The notes beneath the pieces were generated by a model, which was given only the letters and a program-made list of their open reading frames with translations, did not search any database and had not been told where the DNA came from. Shown here one piece after another: positions 12,601 through 24,700 of a DNA stretch of 64,000 bases. The stretch is from the NCBI RefSeq assembly GCF_002443255.2, contig NW_019211455.1, forward strand, positions 59,024,764-59,088,763. Direction: 5' to 3'. How positions within the stretch are numbered: the stretch's first letter is position 1; each line of letters opens with the position of its first letter. Origin of the DNA: Varroa destructor. Its lineage: Eukaryota > Arthropoda > Arachnida > Mesostigmata > Varroidae. The position numbers and the translations under genes were made by a program.

Positions 12601-14316
12601 AATTTCAGCAATTAGATCCGAGAAGGGCGCTTAGTGCCTCTATGCTTAGCTGAGGCTTTGGTATTAACAACCTGCCATCAAGATTATGCAACTGGATGGC
12701 AGAAAGCCAAAAACCTTTCATTCTTTGTTAGGCTAATATTTTAAGGACGGAAGGTTGGACGGACTTGATAATGAGGGCCACTCACCGAAACAAAGAAGGC
12801 TGTTTGCTTCCTCTTTCGGACGTTGCCGACGGAACCAGACGCATGAAGCGGTACACCTCAGTCGTATCATGACATCCGAGCCAGTAATAACGAATATTAC
12901 AAGTTGGACGCAAAAGGATATTCCAAGAAAATCGACAAAGATGCGAAGTACAAAAGCTATTGACTGCGAGACTGCGACGTCCAGCTAAAGAGGCGTGACG
13001 TAATTTTATGATGTAAATATAATATATATAAAGACTTATAAAGGCACCTCAGCGACTGTATGATGCTAAGAGCTTGTTGCCCCATAATACGTTTCGGCTT
13101 AGCAATGAGAATCAGCATCGGTAAGCTCTGGTAGAACTTGATGATATTCTCACTACTATGTAAATTTCATTTGATTTGGCCCATATGGTACGCAGTTTTC
13201 ATTTTTATAAAGAAAAACATTTTCCTTGAAAAATTTTGAAGTAGTTCTCTTTAAATCTCACTGTAATATAAAAAAAAGCTCCCTTACCTCGGATCTACGC
13301 GAAGTAAGGTTTCTGCGTTGATTACAGGTTCGGAGCCTCCTCGGATGGTGAATGCCGTAATCTTGTTGTTGTTCAGATAAAGGTATTTGTCTCGTTGCAC
13401 CATGGAACGACCTCCGCTTTCGCGGGCCTTATAATTAGCAAAATGCGATGTGAATAATTGGCAATGAGAAAATAAGTTATGTAAATATATCGTTATTGCT
13501 GTTCGTTACCATCTCTAATTTAAAATTTCGGGTACCCAAATATCATATTGCAAACTACGTTTTTTTATAGGACGCCCCTGCTCCATAACCATTTATCACC
13601 AACTAACCAGGTTCTACATGTTGTATTAGTATAAAAAAAAGAAAATCTTCGAGAGCGGGTTAAAATATTAAAATTACACATGCTCTTACCAACTGTTTAA
13701 GGATTCGTTCATCATCGACGACCTGATTGCCTTTTGTGAAAACAAGTTTTACAGCAAGGTGTTCCGCAGTTTTTCCAAGTACAGCCTGGCATTCTTCAAA
13801 AACATCATACACCTGTAATTATGACTGTTACTGCTTCTGACTATTCACAGTTAAGGAAACTAGCGAAAAATAAGAATATTCAAACCTCCACAGATTATTA
13901 CAAATAGTTTCTTCAGACCCATCTATGACCCAAATCTATGACGGGACAAGTTTTGAACATATTTCGTCCTGTGCAGAACATCCATTAAAACTTTGCATTG
14001 CTTGTTAATACTGGTTTGCCTTAAGTATTTTTAATGTTTTTGTTAAATAAATTGAACAACAAAAATGCTTTGCGCATTGCAATAGAATACAACAAAATTT
14101 CTGTTCGGTGATTATCGCTTCTTTATTTTGTATTTTTTCTCTAAAAGCATAGGCTTCCTCGATTAACTTATGTTGTGAATAGAGTCGCTACATTCATGAA
14201 AAGAGTGTATTACCTTAAATATAGATTTAGGTATCGTCATTGAAAGTTCCCGCAGAGGAAATTTCATCGATGGTTCGATCCGAAATACGCGACCGCAGCG
14301 AGAGATAATTAATTGC
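9612..14316 (-). CDS. Unrecognised protein-coding gene, last five exons (5' part unresolved)
   Basis: Five minus-strand exons join in one frame. They are 14214-14316 (phase 2 in, 0 out), 13690-13812 (41 codons, phase 0/0), 13288-13427 (0 in, 2 out), 11135-11227 (2/2) and 9612-9693 (ending in TAG). Each is bounded by AG acceptors and GT donors such as GTAATA, GTAAGA, GTAAGG and GTAAAT. In order, the product contains LIISRCGRVFRIEPSMKFPL, IPKSIFKVYDVFEE, HLAVKLVFTKGNQVVDDER, RDKYLYLNNNKITAFTIRGG, FVRVFNPNSDLFLVVECDG and a C terminus SGCFGYLFIS. Other frames of the exons contain stops, and all four junctions are phase-compatible, which argues for a real gene. I do not recognise the family. The upstream exon or start is unresolved; an ATG at 14348 could make 14214-14348 a first exon instead. 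A possible AATAAA (minus strand) lies at 9343-9348. Exons at 19005-19938 may belong to the same gene. Confidence 0.6.
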
Positions 14317-15557
14317 CTATAATTTACAGGACACATTAACGATGTCATGCTTCTGGATGGAAAAATACTTTAGTTTTTTATTACAATAAGAATAGATAAA
14401 TAATAAAAAAATATTGATGTCATTTGAACTCTTTAGTAATCCAGAAACCTCTGTGCAGTTGATCTTCTATATGCGAGCAAGGCGTGTGAGCACATCTTCG
14501 GAGATCATTCGAGACCTGTGCTTATCGTAATACTAGGTAGAAAAGCTATCGAGTATAGCAGCAAACAGGACTCCTGTACCATTATGCAAGGGATTCATTT
14601 ATTAGGTTGCTAGATGCTATTTAGCTGGCCGAAACCTAGACGAAATCTAAAAATTAGTCAACTTTCACATTACGCACCACTGTAGATGAAATGCAGTAAA
14701 TACATACATCTAAAACTATAAGCCATTTAGGTATAATCAAAGGAAGATCAGTTTAGAAATAAAAATATCCTTTATTACTGAACATCCATGCTCAATGATT
14801 AATTCTTCTTGGTGAAAACTTCACTGAAGACCGCTGAAAACACTGACAAAGGGAGGTTCAAAATCCACAGAGAAGATAACAGGGCCGAAACAGAAACCCA
14901 CAGGAATTCCAGAAAAATTGAAAAGAAATCACCAGTTTTAATCCCAAAAGTCCTTTTCTAGGGTATGATGAGTATTAAACTAACACCCTATAACCCCTAG
15001 AGACATCATCCAGAGATGCCATTTTATCAAAAATACTCTAGGTGTCTTCGTTAGGCGCACCCTAGAAACCAAATTACGTAACGTTTAAAAATACAATACG
15101 AGAATTACGGTTACATACGAGAATCCAATCACTACATTCTAGCAGTCACGGATTAGTACACCGTCTCATTCAAAAGCCACGCTATTAAGGGTCAAGTCAC
15201 ATTTTTGGCCTCAACGATTCTTAACAAACGATCTTTTACATTATTATGAAACAAACAAGTCGTTCTTTCATTATATGGAACATAGTATGTATATAGTATG
15301 AACAACAGGTAATTTTCTCTCGATGATATTTCTTACGTTTAATCTTCTTATGTCTACCGTTCACACAGATTCTTAAAATAGTGAGGAAACAGCTTTCTTA
15401 AGAAGGATTAATGGTATCTGGTCTATAATAGGACTGCACTTGGTTTACTAAAATTTCTCGGCACATCTAATAATCAGCGAAAAATACGAAAGTAAATGTA
15501 GTATCACTAGAACATGTATCAGTTACCACAAATGTGTTAAAAGAAGCTAAACATATT
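14317..15557. other. No supported gene; probable intron or intergenic sequence
   Basis: AT-rich sequence without a convincing exon. A minus-strand open stretch around 14810-14945 encodes a hydrophobic peptide, but it has no clear splice sites and is not annotated. Confidence 0.5.
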
Positions 15558-15642
15558 TTCGATGGTATATGAAACATCGTGTTCCAAGTAGATATGTTCA
15601 TTCGACCCTCAAAAATTGGAACACGATGTTTCATATACCATC

Positions 15643-15645
<3 letters not shown>
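15558..15645. repeat. Perfect 30-bp inverted repeat (hairpin) with 28-nt loop
   Basis: The left arm 15558-15587 (starting TTCGATGGTATATGAAACAT) is the exact reverse complement of the right arm 15616-15645. The loop is 28 nt. The right arm runs directly into an (AT)n tract at 15645-15680. A transcript would fold into a perfect 30-bp hairpin. Confidence 0.95.

Positions 15646-15680
<35 letters not shown>
15645..15680. repeat. (AT)n microsatellite
   Basis: About 18 uninterrupted AT units abutting the inverted repeat. The open frames crossing it on both strands (15467-15871 and 15579-15896) read as runs of Tyr-Ile and are not considered genes. Confidence 0.95.
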
Positions 15681-15683
<3 letters not shown>

Positions 15684-16109
15684 TCATACTGCAAGATAGC
15701 TGTTAATCGGTCAAACTCAATTCTTTGTTTATCAGACTTTTTCTGCAAGAAAATAACACAAAATGAAGGGTACGCCAAAATAACTAGAAACATGTCTTTG
15801 TTTCCATCCTCCATGACGCAGTCTGCCGTGTCGAAATCTGCGTCAATCAACATTATCAAATCCTTCTCCATTTACTTGTATTACATGGGAGTATGACGTA
15901 TGATTGAGATGAAATTGCATCTTGAGTTATTTGACGAACAAAAGGGCACAGACAACATATACGCCTATGAATATAAACTCAAAACTCCTGTGAAAAAGCC
16001 GCTTTATCAAGATTGCTACCTCCGAGGCGCTAATTGTTCTATCCGCAGTAGCTGAACACCGTCATAAAAATTAGGTATGATTCATCTTGATTAATACTGG
16101 CACAAAATC

Positions 16110-16440
16110 AAAAAAGAACAGTTACAGCTTTTGTCGATTTGTTGCGACAGTAGTAATCGCAGTATGTCGTTCTCAGCTAGTCTACATCCTATTTTGATTT
16201 CTATTTCCTTCGTCTTTTGTTTGTTCACATCGAGTCCAATCTGCTCGATTGAATAGTATACTGATAGAAGTATCAGACTGTTGAGATAGTGCTTACTGCT
16301 GTGATTTGTGAGGTCGTCTGCATATAGATTATCTTTACAATGAAGTCGCAGCTCTGTATACGGTTGGGGAGGTCATCGATGAGAAAAGCAAAATAAGTTG
16401 CCTTCTTGGGCGTAATTTGTTATTCAATGAGTATTCAATA
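16110..16440 (-). mobile_element. Degenerate LINE-type reverse transcriptase fragment
   Basis: Read on the minus strand with frameshifts, the stretch contains landmarks of a non-LTR reverse transcriptase in the right order: a segment FLIDDLPNRIQSCDFIVK, comparable to the LLFxxFINDLP stretch, then YADDL at 16311-16325 (the catalytic F/YxDD box), then IGLDVNKQKTKEI (compare the GLxxNxxKTK box). Stops and frame changes separate the blocks, so it is a dead fragment. Weaker similarity may extend to 17.0 kb. The clade cannot be told. Confidence 0.55.
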
Positions 16441-19004
16441 GAATGCTCTGCTATCTTGTTATCTGGGATTGTTTAGTTGTCCTGTAGGAACCCCTATGAC
16501 CCGTAGTGATGATATTGGAATAGCGATTTCAGTAGCACCAGAATTCGCAGCTAATGCACTGTATATCAAGGGTGTCGTCATTGTCAATCTTTGTCTTATG
16601 TTAGACAAAAGAGGGATGGACGCACGCCGTCAACGTTGATCTTAGCGCTGCCTATAAGGCGCTTTGTTGTTGTCAATGGACTGCGCCATTCATCAAAAAA
16701 TAGACCGGCCAATAATTTGGACATAATTTCTCCTAGTACTTACTCTACAGAAGCTACGTTATGTCAGAACGTTTTGGAATTAACGACATAATAGTGTTCA
16801 CAGTGTGGCGATTGTGTTAGATGTAGGAGATATTGTGTGGGACTGGCCAAATTCCCCGCTGGACCTCGCGGAGCCAAAGTACGTTTTCTGGGTTTAAAAA
16901 AAGAGTTCTTTATTTTTACGCCGCTCGTATTGTAAGACACGCATGTATGAAGAATCGGAAGGCTACGTTCACGTCGTGAACCCAGTCCCTTATAGATTTC
17001 CTTCGAAAAGGGCTGTTTAAGTGTTCATTGTGACGTCGACCTATTTGTCTTAACGGAAATTTTTGAGACGTATTAGTAATTGAAGTAAAAATACGACAAT
17101 GACTGTATGCCGATCCGTTTCAAGGTCGAGGTAAGATTAGATGTCTCTAATGGCATGCAAGGGTACCGCCAATGGGTAAGATAAGACGTTAGCTTCTATC
17201 TTTCTTTGAGTTAAAAAGTCTGCGTAAGTATTTCATTTAAGAGGAGGCGTCCGGACAATTGCGCTGACCTACGGAAAATTCGCATAATGAACACTGGAAT
17301 AAACGGTTATGCCTCTTGGATCCCATGAGCTCTCCATGAAAAAGTCTAAGACCACATGAATTTTGGCCTTAAACTTTTTTGCTAAATATTACACAAAAAT
17401 GCCTGGTGATGTTATCATATTTCCCCACATCGTAATATTTTTGGGTGACAGGTCCCAACATCAAAGAACTGGCTTAACGAGTGAGGCAAAAAGTTTTAGG
17501 CGGTTTTTAAACACATGGTTTCCTTTTGCCAGTTATGACTATAGAACGACGGAGAACACCGACCGTCTACAGCAATAATCCTTAGCACTTGAGGAGAGTC
17601 AGATAAAACTGTATATATACGAAATTGTGAACAACCGTTCGCTCGCGTAAACAAGGCCAAAGCAGCGACTTATTGGTCAGTCTGGTACTTCGGAGTTAGA
17701 TATCAAGATATATATAGGCTTTATATCAAAATGTGTTCCATTTATTGACGCTTCTGGACATCTAAGCTAATGTGAAAAAGCGAAAAGCAGATTTGTCATT
17801 TTGTTCAAGTAACCTCTGAAACGGTAAAAACTATAACGACGTAAATGGTGCGTTAGTCAGACTGCAACTTGCCGAATGAGCATGTCGACCCGGAAGTCCC
17901 GAACAACATGACAGCGCCCGCGATGGTGAATAACGAGTAGATCAACAAGATCTCCAATCTTCGATACAGTCAGAAATCTGTAAGTAGTTATGCCACTTAT
18001 TTTTTTTATGCATACTCTACTAGCGGCACCTGGGGTTGAAGAAGCTATGGTATGTGCTACATTGTGTATTAGTCAAAATGAATATTTTAGCTAAATAGTT
18101 TTGACGTCGATAACAGCTTTCATAAAAGCGAAAAATCTAAGCAACATTATAACTTACTTTACATAGCACTATTCGGCAATTTCTATTTTATATTTGGAAG
18201 TAAACAGAGAAACTACTTAAAACTCTGTAAACACGGAATCGCACGCCACGGTACCTTTGTAAGCGATGACATAAAGGAATCACGTGTGCAATAGTTTCGT
18301 TTAGCATTAACGACTCGACCTCCGGCCAAGCGACTTGTTGTAAGTTGCGTCGATTGAGCTGTAAAAATACATTGGTAGAGAAACTTAAAACTGTAAAACT
18401 TGACTAGTTGGAAAATTTTGACTCGATTCGTTTAGAGCTTACGTTGACGTAGGTTGCCTTAGCGTAATATATAGCACTAACTAAAATATCAAGCAAACCG
18501 GAAAAGCTATAATTAGCGTCTGTTCCACAGAACACTCATTAGACATCAAAAGTGGCAGTCGAAAAATATAGCTTCATGTGTGCGTGGAATATAAATTAAT
18601 ATAAGCACAACTTTCAGCCCTGGCGTTACGACGGCTGTTGTATATTGGTTAGTATAATTAGCATTTTCACCGTAAAGCCTAGGTTATACGTAGTTACACT
18701 AACTGAGAGCCTGCACAATCGAATTCTGGTAGAGCAGGATTACTTTCCATAAAAATGTTTGAAATAAAGGTCAGTTTTCGTTACTCGTAGCAAAAACTAG
18801 TATCCCCCAATCGATTCGACGTGTTTGATTTAAGAATAAGGGTTTCACTTCAGCTAAAGCATCGACAGTGAACGTTCATACACCTTTCGATAAACCTTAA
18901 ATGCCAATATGCACAGTACTCAATTGCTCGACTTTTGAATAACGTCCAATTTAGCTGAACTAAAAACTAAGTTTACATACAAATAAAAAAAAATCAGAAT
19001 TTAC
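16441..19004. other. No supported gene; possible extension of the decayed retroelement
   Basis: No chain of exons could be built. The 16.4-17.6 kb part is less AT-rich than the rest and may be the upstream part of the same decayed LINE. The rest is AT-rich and featureless by eye. Confidence 0.4.
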
Positions 19005-19938
19005 CTGGTAAAGTTTTGTATTGATGAAAACATACGACTCAAAAGGGAGGTTTTTCTTCCACGAATTTACCTCGTAGCTTCCCCAGCGTAATCGAAGCAT
19101 TTCAAAGGTAGCAGTGAATGCATCAGCCCACAATGATAAGAACAACCAATAGAGTACTTATTATTTCTCAAACGTCACACTTAATTTTTGATTAGATGTT
19201 CCGTGAGTTTCCGTCACCAACTATAATCGTGAGTCCTATCATGCTCAAAAGAAAATAGTTACAATAATTCAAGCACGCACTTCTAATAGGTATGTCGCTA
19301 GCACATTGCTAAGGTTCCAAGTTTACACGAGTATCATCATTAGTAGGACAAGCAAAGCGAAACTATAGTGACTCATCTTACGCGTTGTCTATGCCATTGT
19401 CCGTTGTCATAGACAAAAGACAAGGCAGCATGATTCAATGTCGCTCAAGGCTTGTCGCTATGTGGTTTGTATTTAGCAACGAAACAAGACAAATGGAGTC
19501 ATTGCTGAAACGAGTTAATCTTCAATAATACAATAAGCCTCAAATGCTCTGCACTAATTAATGTCATTATCCGGCCCAGAATTCGAAAGGTAATAGAATT
19601 TTGCTGGTGGCATGTAATAAATGAACTCGTGACAAAAGACAGTAAGATTCCTGTTAAACCAGAAGCGAAAACAAGGAAATCCCTAATAACATCAACAACT
19701 AAAGTCGCGCTGACCTTTTAATTTCCTTCCCACAGATATCTGATCACTGTCTGCCGACATGACTGCAAATGTTACAGAATCTAGAGTCAATAGCCTTTCT
19801 GTACTAGTTCTCATAGTTCCAAACATCATAAAGCACACAATATCGGCACAACATTGCCAAAGGCTATCGTCGAAGGAAGCATTTTCATATTCACACATTG
19901 AAACGATATTAGCTAGGTTTGACAATATAGGCCTTACT
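19005..19938 (-). CDS. Two exons of an unrecognised, possibly membrane, protein (partial)
   Basis: Two minus-strand exons fit together. The first runs from an uncertain acceptor (between 19912 and 19938) to a donor at 19715 (AAAAG|GTCAGC, phase 1 out). The second is 19156-19005 (152 bp, phase 1 in, 0 out, TACCAG|GTAAAT). The joined peptide includes SNLANIVSMCEYENASFDD, CCADIVCFMMFGTMRTSTER, LLTLDSVTFAVMSADSD, then LYWLFLSLWADAFTATFEML and FESYVFINTKLYQ. It has two hydrophobic stretches and could be a multi-pass membrane protein, but I do not recognise a family. It is on the same strand as, and upstream of, the exon chain at 9612-14316 and could be its 5' part, although a linking exon is missing because the phases 0 and 2 do not match directly. 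The opposite strand is also open over part of the first exon, which lowers confidence. Confidence 0.4.
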
Positions 19939-21707
19939 CCTCTCTCTTAATCGCTGGATGTGTCAACAACGTATCACAGATAATTAAAAGGGGATGGAAC
20001 AACGTTAACGAAAAGCTTAGTCAGATATATATGTAGAATATGCAAAGCTTACAAGTGTACTAAATACTAGACAAATCAGGGGTGGCTGATTTAAACTCTG
20101 CTATCGACGACGCATTGAACACATCTTGTACCACTAATTGAGGAGTGTTCAATATGGTAAATCATTATATATAGTATGTATAATACACATAGTTTGTAAC
20201 ATTTAAATCAGTTCTAAAAAAAGACTAGCTCAGATTTTGTCTAGTAGGTAATTGTTCTACAGTAGCAGATGAATATTTATTATGTATAAAGAAATACATA
20301 ACTGTGTTTAAAGAAAAACACCTTTCCTTCATATTTAAAAAAATTTAAAAAGCTTAGACCACAAACCGCATATGTAATAGTAAAAAAAAAAACTAGACAA
20401 CACTTTCATGTTAGGTCAATTCGCCTCAGTTTTCTAGAACGGCATTCAAGCATTTTTGGGACTTGTGCACAGTGCTCCGACGAAGTCCATTTTGACAGAA
20501 GTGCTTATTTCGGTGTTTTTTTTCTTTATTTCTATCTTCTATCTCCATTCTAAGTCGAGAAGTTGTCTACATTTGCTAATTCTAAACCCATTCTTATTAC
20601 GTAAATATACATAAAGCCTAGCTACAATTGGTCAGAATGTCTAGTGTCATAGAAGTACAATCCTTCGTTCCCAGAAATATCGTTGACGATGACGACAGAA
20701 ACAGTTATAACGCCCGTGTATGTATTAAACACTGATCCTTGGCTCAAGTATTCCTAGGAATGGTCTAGCATTTGGCTTCAATAATTATACGCTAATCAGC
20801 TCCTGAATACTACGTAATACATATATTTATGATGAAGTATGACCATTGTCTAGTATAGCTAGAGCCTACATAAAGGTTTCATCGAAACACTTTCGTTCGT
20901 TGAGATTTGAACAGTCACATTTATTACGTTTTTCTACCTGTAGCGTTAGTGGTGCTGAATGGAATTGGACTGGGAATCGCTTGCAGCTTTTTGATTATCA
21001 CTACTGCATTCAAATGTTTGTTATACATTTTACTATCTAATCACCCACATGACAGCCCATTATTTGTGTAGATGAGTTGTGAATTTACCATTATGTGAAC
21101 AGTTCGCAGCAATTACCTGCAATGGGTAGGAATGATTTTTTCCGACAGGTCTCTTCCAAATGATATCTATAGATTAAATCTAAGTACGGGCGGTAATTAA
21201 TATTTTTACTATTACACACTTATGTACACAAGGTTCGTTATTGATGAACACAAAAAGATTTGATCTCACATGCAAAAAGTATGTTTTGAGCTAAACAAAT
21301 TACGTTACCAGCGAATGATGCTACCAAATAAATTTAAGGGAAAAACTAGAATTAGGGTTATACAAAATAATTCAGAAAATTATATGTTTAGCTCTTATGA
21401 AGCACTGAATTCGATGCATTTAAGACAATCTTAAAAATGGAGAACGAAGGTCATTTGCTCGAGAACATGTACAATATTTTTGATAACAGCAAGTTCCGTT
21501 GAACCAGTTTTAGATTACCATTTTCTTCTGGTACTCGCTTTGTAAAAATCGTCCTGTGAAAATCTAGTCAAGTGACAAATTTAAGACAGGCTTGCCCATT
21601 TTAAAACCACTGAGGTAAAATCGTTGACCTTGTTTTTGAAAGTGGCAGATACGATTATCGCAATCATTGGTGTGGTTATCGGTCCCATTATCTCTTCACG
21701 TATTTTA
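19939..21707. other. No supported gene; downstream flank of CDC20
   Basis: AT-rich sequence. A minus-strand open stretch near 20625-20715 encodes a hydrophobic peptide but lacks clear splice boundaries. A minus-strand AATAAA close after the CDC20 stop was not found by eye; one lies about 790 bp downstream near 20919. Confidence 0.45.
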
Positions 21708-24700
21708 TCATCTCAGATTATAAAGCTGGCTGCTCGTATCCTTAACACTGGCTGCACCACTTCCGTTGATTGTGGTAGTCTTCTTCTTGCCGCTTTTACC
21801 GGGCGCAAAAAGCGACCAAGACCTAAGGGAGTGTTGGAAAAAAGCGTGACAGGATATTACCGTATTATGAAGAATTTTCCTATCTTGTAACATTATTCAT
21901 TAGCTGATCTATAGAATCTCTGTAGAACATGTTGGTTCCGATTTAAAGCTCTATGATTTTTCTCATTCGAAGCACAGCCTACGCATTATTGTATATAATC
22001 TAATGAAATTTTTGTGATACAAATTCTTCCATTTATAAACAATAGTGAGTAAGAGAAACTGATATAGGGTGGGCTGCACTAATTTACTGATGGGTCTTCC
22101 GTCTTTTAATAAAAAGAATACGTATCCATTTCTGATTCGTTCCTTATGGTGGTTCCACTAGGCATATTTTCAGTGCAGCGATGACGTGTAACAAATAAAT
22201 ACCATAATTGTGTATGTGAGCCATACTTAAACATACACACTACGACATCGAAATAGGCAAATTAACGAATCAATTTGTTACCGTAATGTTTCATCTCCTG
22301 AAGCAGTCATTACGGTACTACCGTCAGGCGAAAGTGCTATGTTTAAGATCCGAGCAGTGTGGCCGCGCAGTTCACCGATCTTAGCCATATTAGGGTACTT
22401 CCACAGGTTGACCTCATAGTTGGAGTAGCCGTGAGCCGATACGAGCTCACGATACTCTTCGCTCCAAAGTAGTCCACAAACCTGCGACTTTGTGTCGGTG
22501 CATGACAGCATTGATCCTGTTGCCACGTTCCAAAGGCGAATCGTACGATCCGCAGTCCCTCCACCACTAGCCACCAAACCTTGCAATCAGCAATCGCAAA
22601 ATCATTGGTTTCATCATATAAGCGAATGACACTCTTAAATTGGTTCGTTTAATTCTCCATGTTTATGGAGCGTAATATTGAACCAAACCACTTAATTTTT
22701 ACAGCCTTCGAGGCATTTATAAAGTTGCTGCATCTGTGATAAATCAAAACAGACGTATCAACTACAAAGTAACTTATTCAGCGTAACAGACTTATACAGG
22801 CCTCTACATTCTACCGAAAACCCAAAACAGGCTTTACTACTGTATAAACACGTGGAGAACACCGACATGCCGCCTACGTTAAAGAAATGTACGTCCTTCC
22901 CGTAAAGCTAAGAAATTTTAACCAAACATTTTGTAAGAGATGCATACTTCGTTGGAAGGGACACCAGGAGATGGCTTTAATACCAGCCATGTGGTCCGTA
23001 AACGTGTGAACGGGTCTCAGTCTTCCGGAAGTCCCCTGTGGCCAGAAGTGAAGTTGATTATCGTTTCCACCGGATGCCAAATATCTAATAAGTTTAAACG
23101 AAATACGAACGTTAATGTAAATATATTCGAATTGCAAACACTGGTCTTGTGGGAACGGAATTGTTACGGAAAAAGCATGATTATACTCATGGCACTTGTG
23201 CTCTTATATTTATTAGTAAGAAAGGCTAATTTACTTGCTACTATAGTTTCTGCGCAACGAACTACATGGGCTACTCTGTTTAAGAGGAAAGTAACTTGAT
23301 GGGGCGTGTACTCAGACATACTGCTCATTCTGCTGCCTCGATACCCAAAATAAGCTTATTTTTTATATGAAGAATCCTAATTTGTTCCAATATGCACAGC
23401 CAATGCTCATGACATTATCTCCATGTTGCCCTTAAAATGCAGACATGATGCGGCAATCTAAATATAGAAATATATAAAAAAAAAAATATTAAAAAAAAAC
23501 TTACTTTCCATCGGGACTCCACCTGAGGCCGCAAATCTCTTCGAGATGCGCGGAAACCGAGCCTTGCTGATGTTCGGCCACTCGCACGTCGGAGTGCATA
23601 ATCACTCCACTTCTCGCTCCGGAGGAGCAAATGTACGAATTCCATGATATCGAACCAACCCGATTCGTATGGCCTTGAAGCAACAGTAACGACAACATAA
23701 ACAGGTGAGTTTGGCTCTAACTGCAGAGGCTCTATTCAGCCAGATTTACATGTTTGTCAATGCGCTTCGTAGTAGACCTGCAGCAGAAAAGTTATATCGC
23801 TCGTGTTTCGCACTTTGGTGAGTACTCAGCCTCATGGACTCAACCATCAGGTATATCGAGAAACGTATAAGTTCATACAGGTTCTAATAAAGTCGAATTC
23901 ATATAATTACCATTAAGTGTTCTAAGTAGGCGTTTTGCTTCGATGTCCCAAATTTCAACAGAATTCGACGAGAGCCCAACCGCAAGATAAAATCCGTCCT
24001 GCGAAAACTGTACAGCTGATATATAGTCCTATAACAATCGTATGAAAAGATAACGGTCGTCCGAAACCCAGAAAATCGCCTGTTAATCAAATTATACGTA
24101 GAAGCAATAATCCTGTGTATTGAAAAGTGGTCAACTCGTTCAAAACTAATGCATGGAGACACAACCATTTACACGAGATAAAGGGAAGCAGCAGTCATTC
24201 CGTCAAAAATGTTTGCGCACAACTCGAAAAATAATACGACTATGTCTTTATTACAAATACATTGAACAAAGACATTTAATGTCGAATGAGATGTCGTGTC
24301 GAACCCGAAGATCACCCAGGTCTTTGTAACTCCGGCCGCAGAGTCAGAACTGCTAAACTTCTCATTCTGGATTTAAAAACCGAAGACATACACGCAAAGT
24401 TTGTACAAATTAAGACAAAGCAGGAATGTTGTGTCTATCTGTAAATAACTGTCCTCTAATTGGAATACAAAGAAATAATAATTATTTCTTATTTATTTAG
24501 TACTTATTACCTGTTGGTTAGATAGTTCGATGAGATGCTCAATACTACCAGTTTGTGCATTCCATATAAACAGGTTTGCGCCTAATCCAACAGCAACCGC
24601 ATTACGAGCACTCCAATCAAGAAGGTTGAGGTAAAAATCGTCGACAATACCTATAAGATAATGAAATACAGGAAAGTTTTGTGAAAATGCGAACATCACG

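Noticed and set aside
12120..12990. Stretch with moderately balanced composition and a 77-codon frame, suspected transposon or pseudogene
   Set aside because: I could not find any ordered set of transposase or reverse transcriptase boxes, nor terminal repeats.
14810..14945. Hydrophobic minus-strand open stretch as the missing exon linking 19005 and 14316
   Set aside because: No suitable acceptor and donor with phases 0 and 2 could be assigned.
15467..15871. 134-codon minus-strand frame
   Set aside because: It runs through the inverted repeat and the (AT)n tract, giving Tyr-Ile repeats; no conserved motif and the opposite strand is equally open.
21624..21890. Plus-strand 88-codon frame over the CDC20 last exon
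   Set aside because: It is antisense to the CDC20 C-terminal exon, whose frame and splice phase fit exactly; no independent motif.
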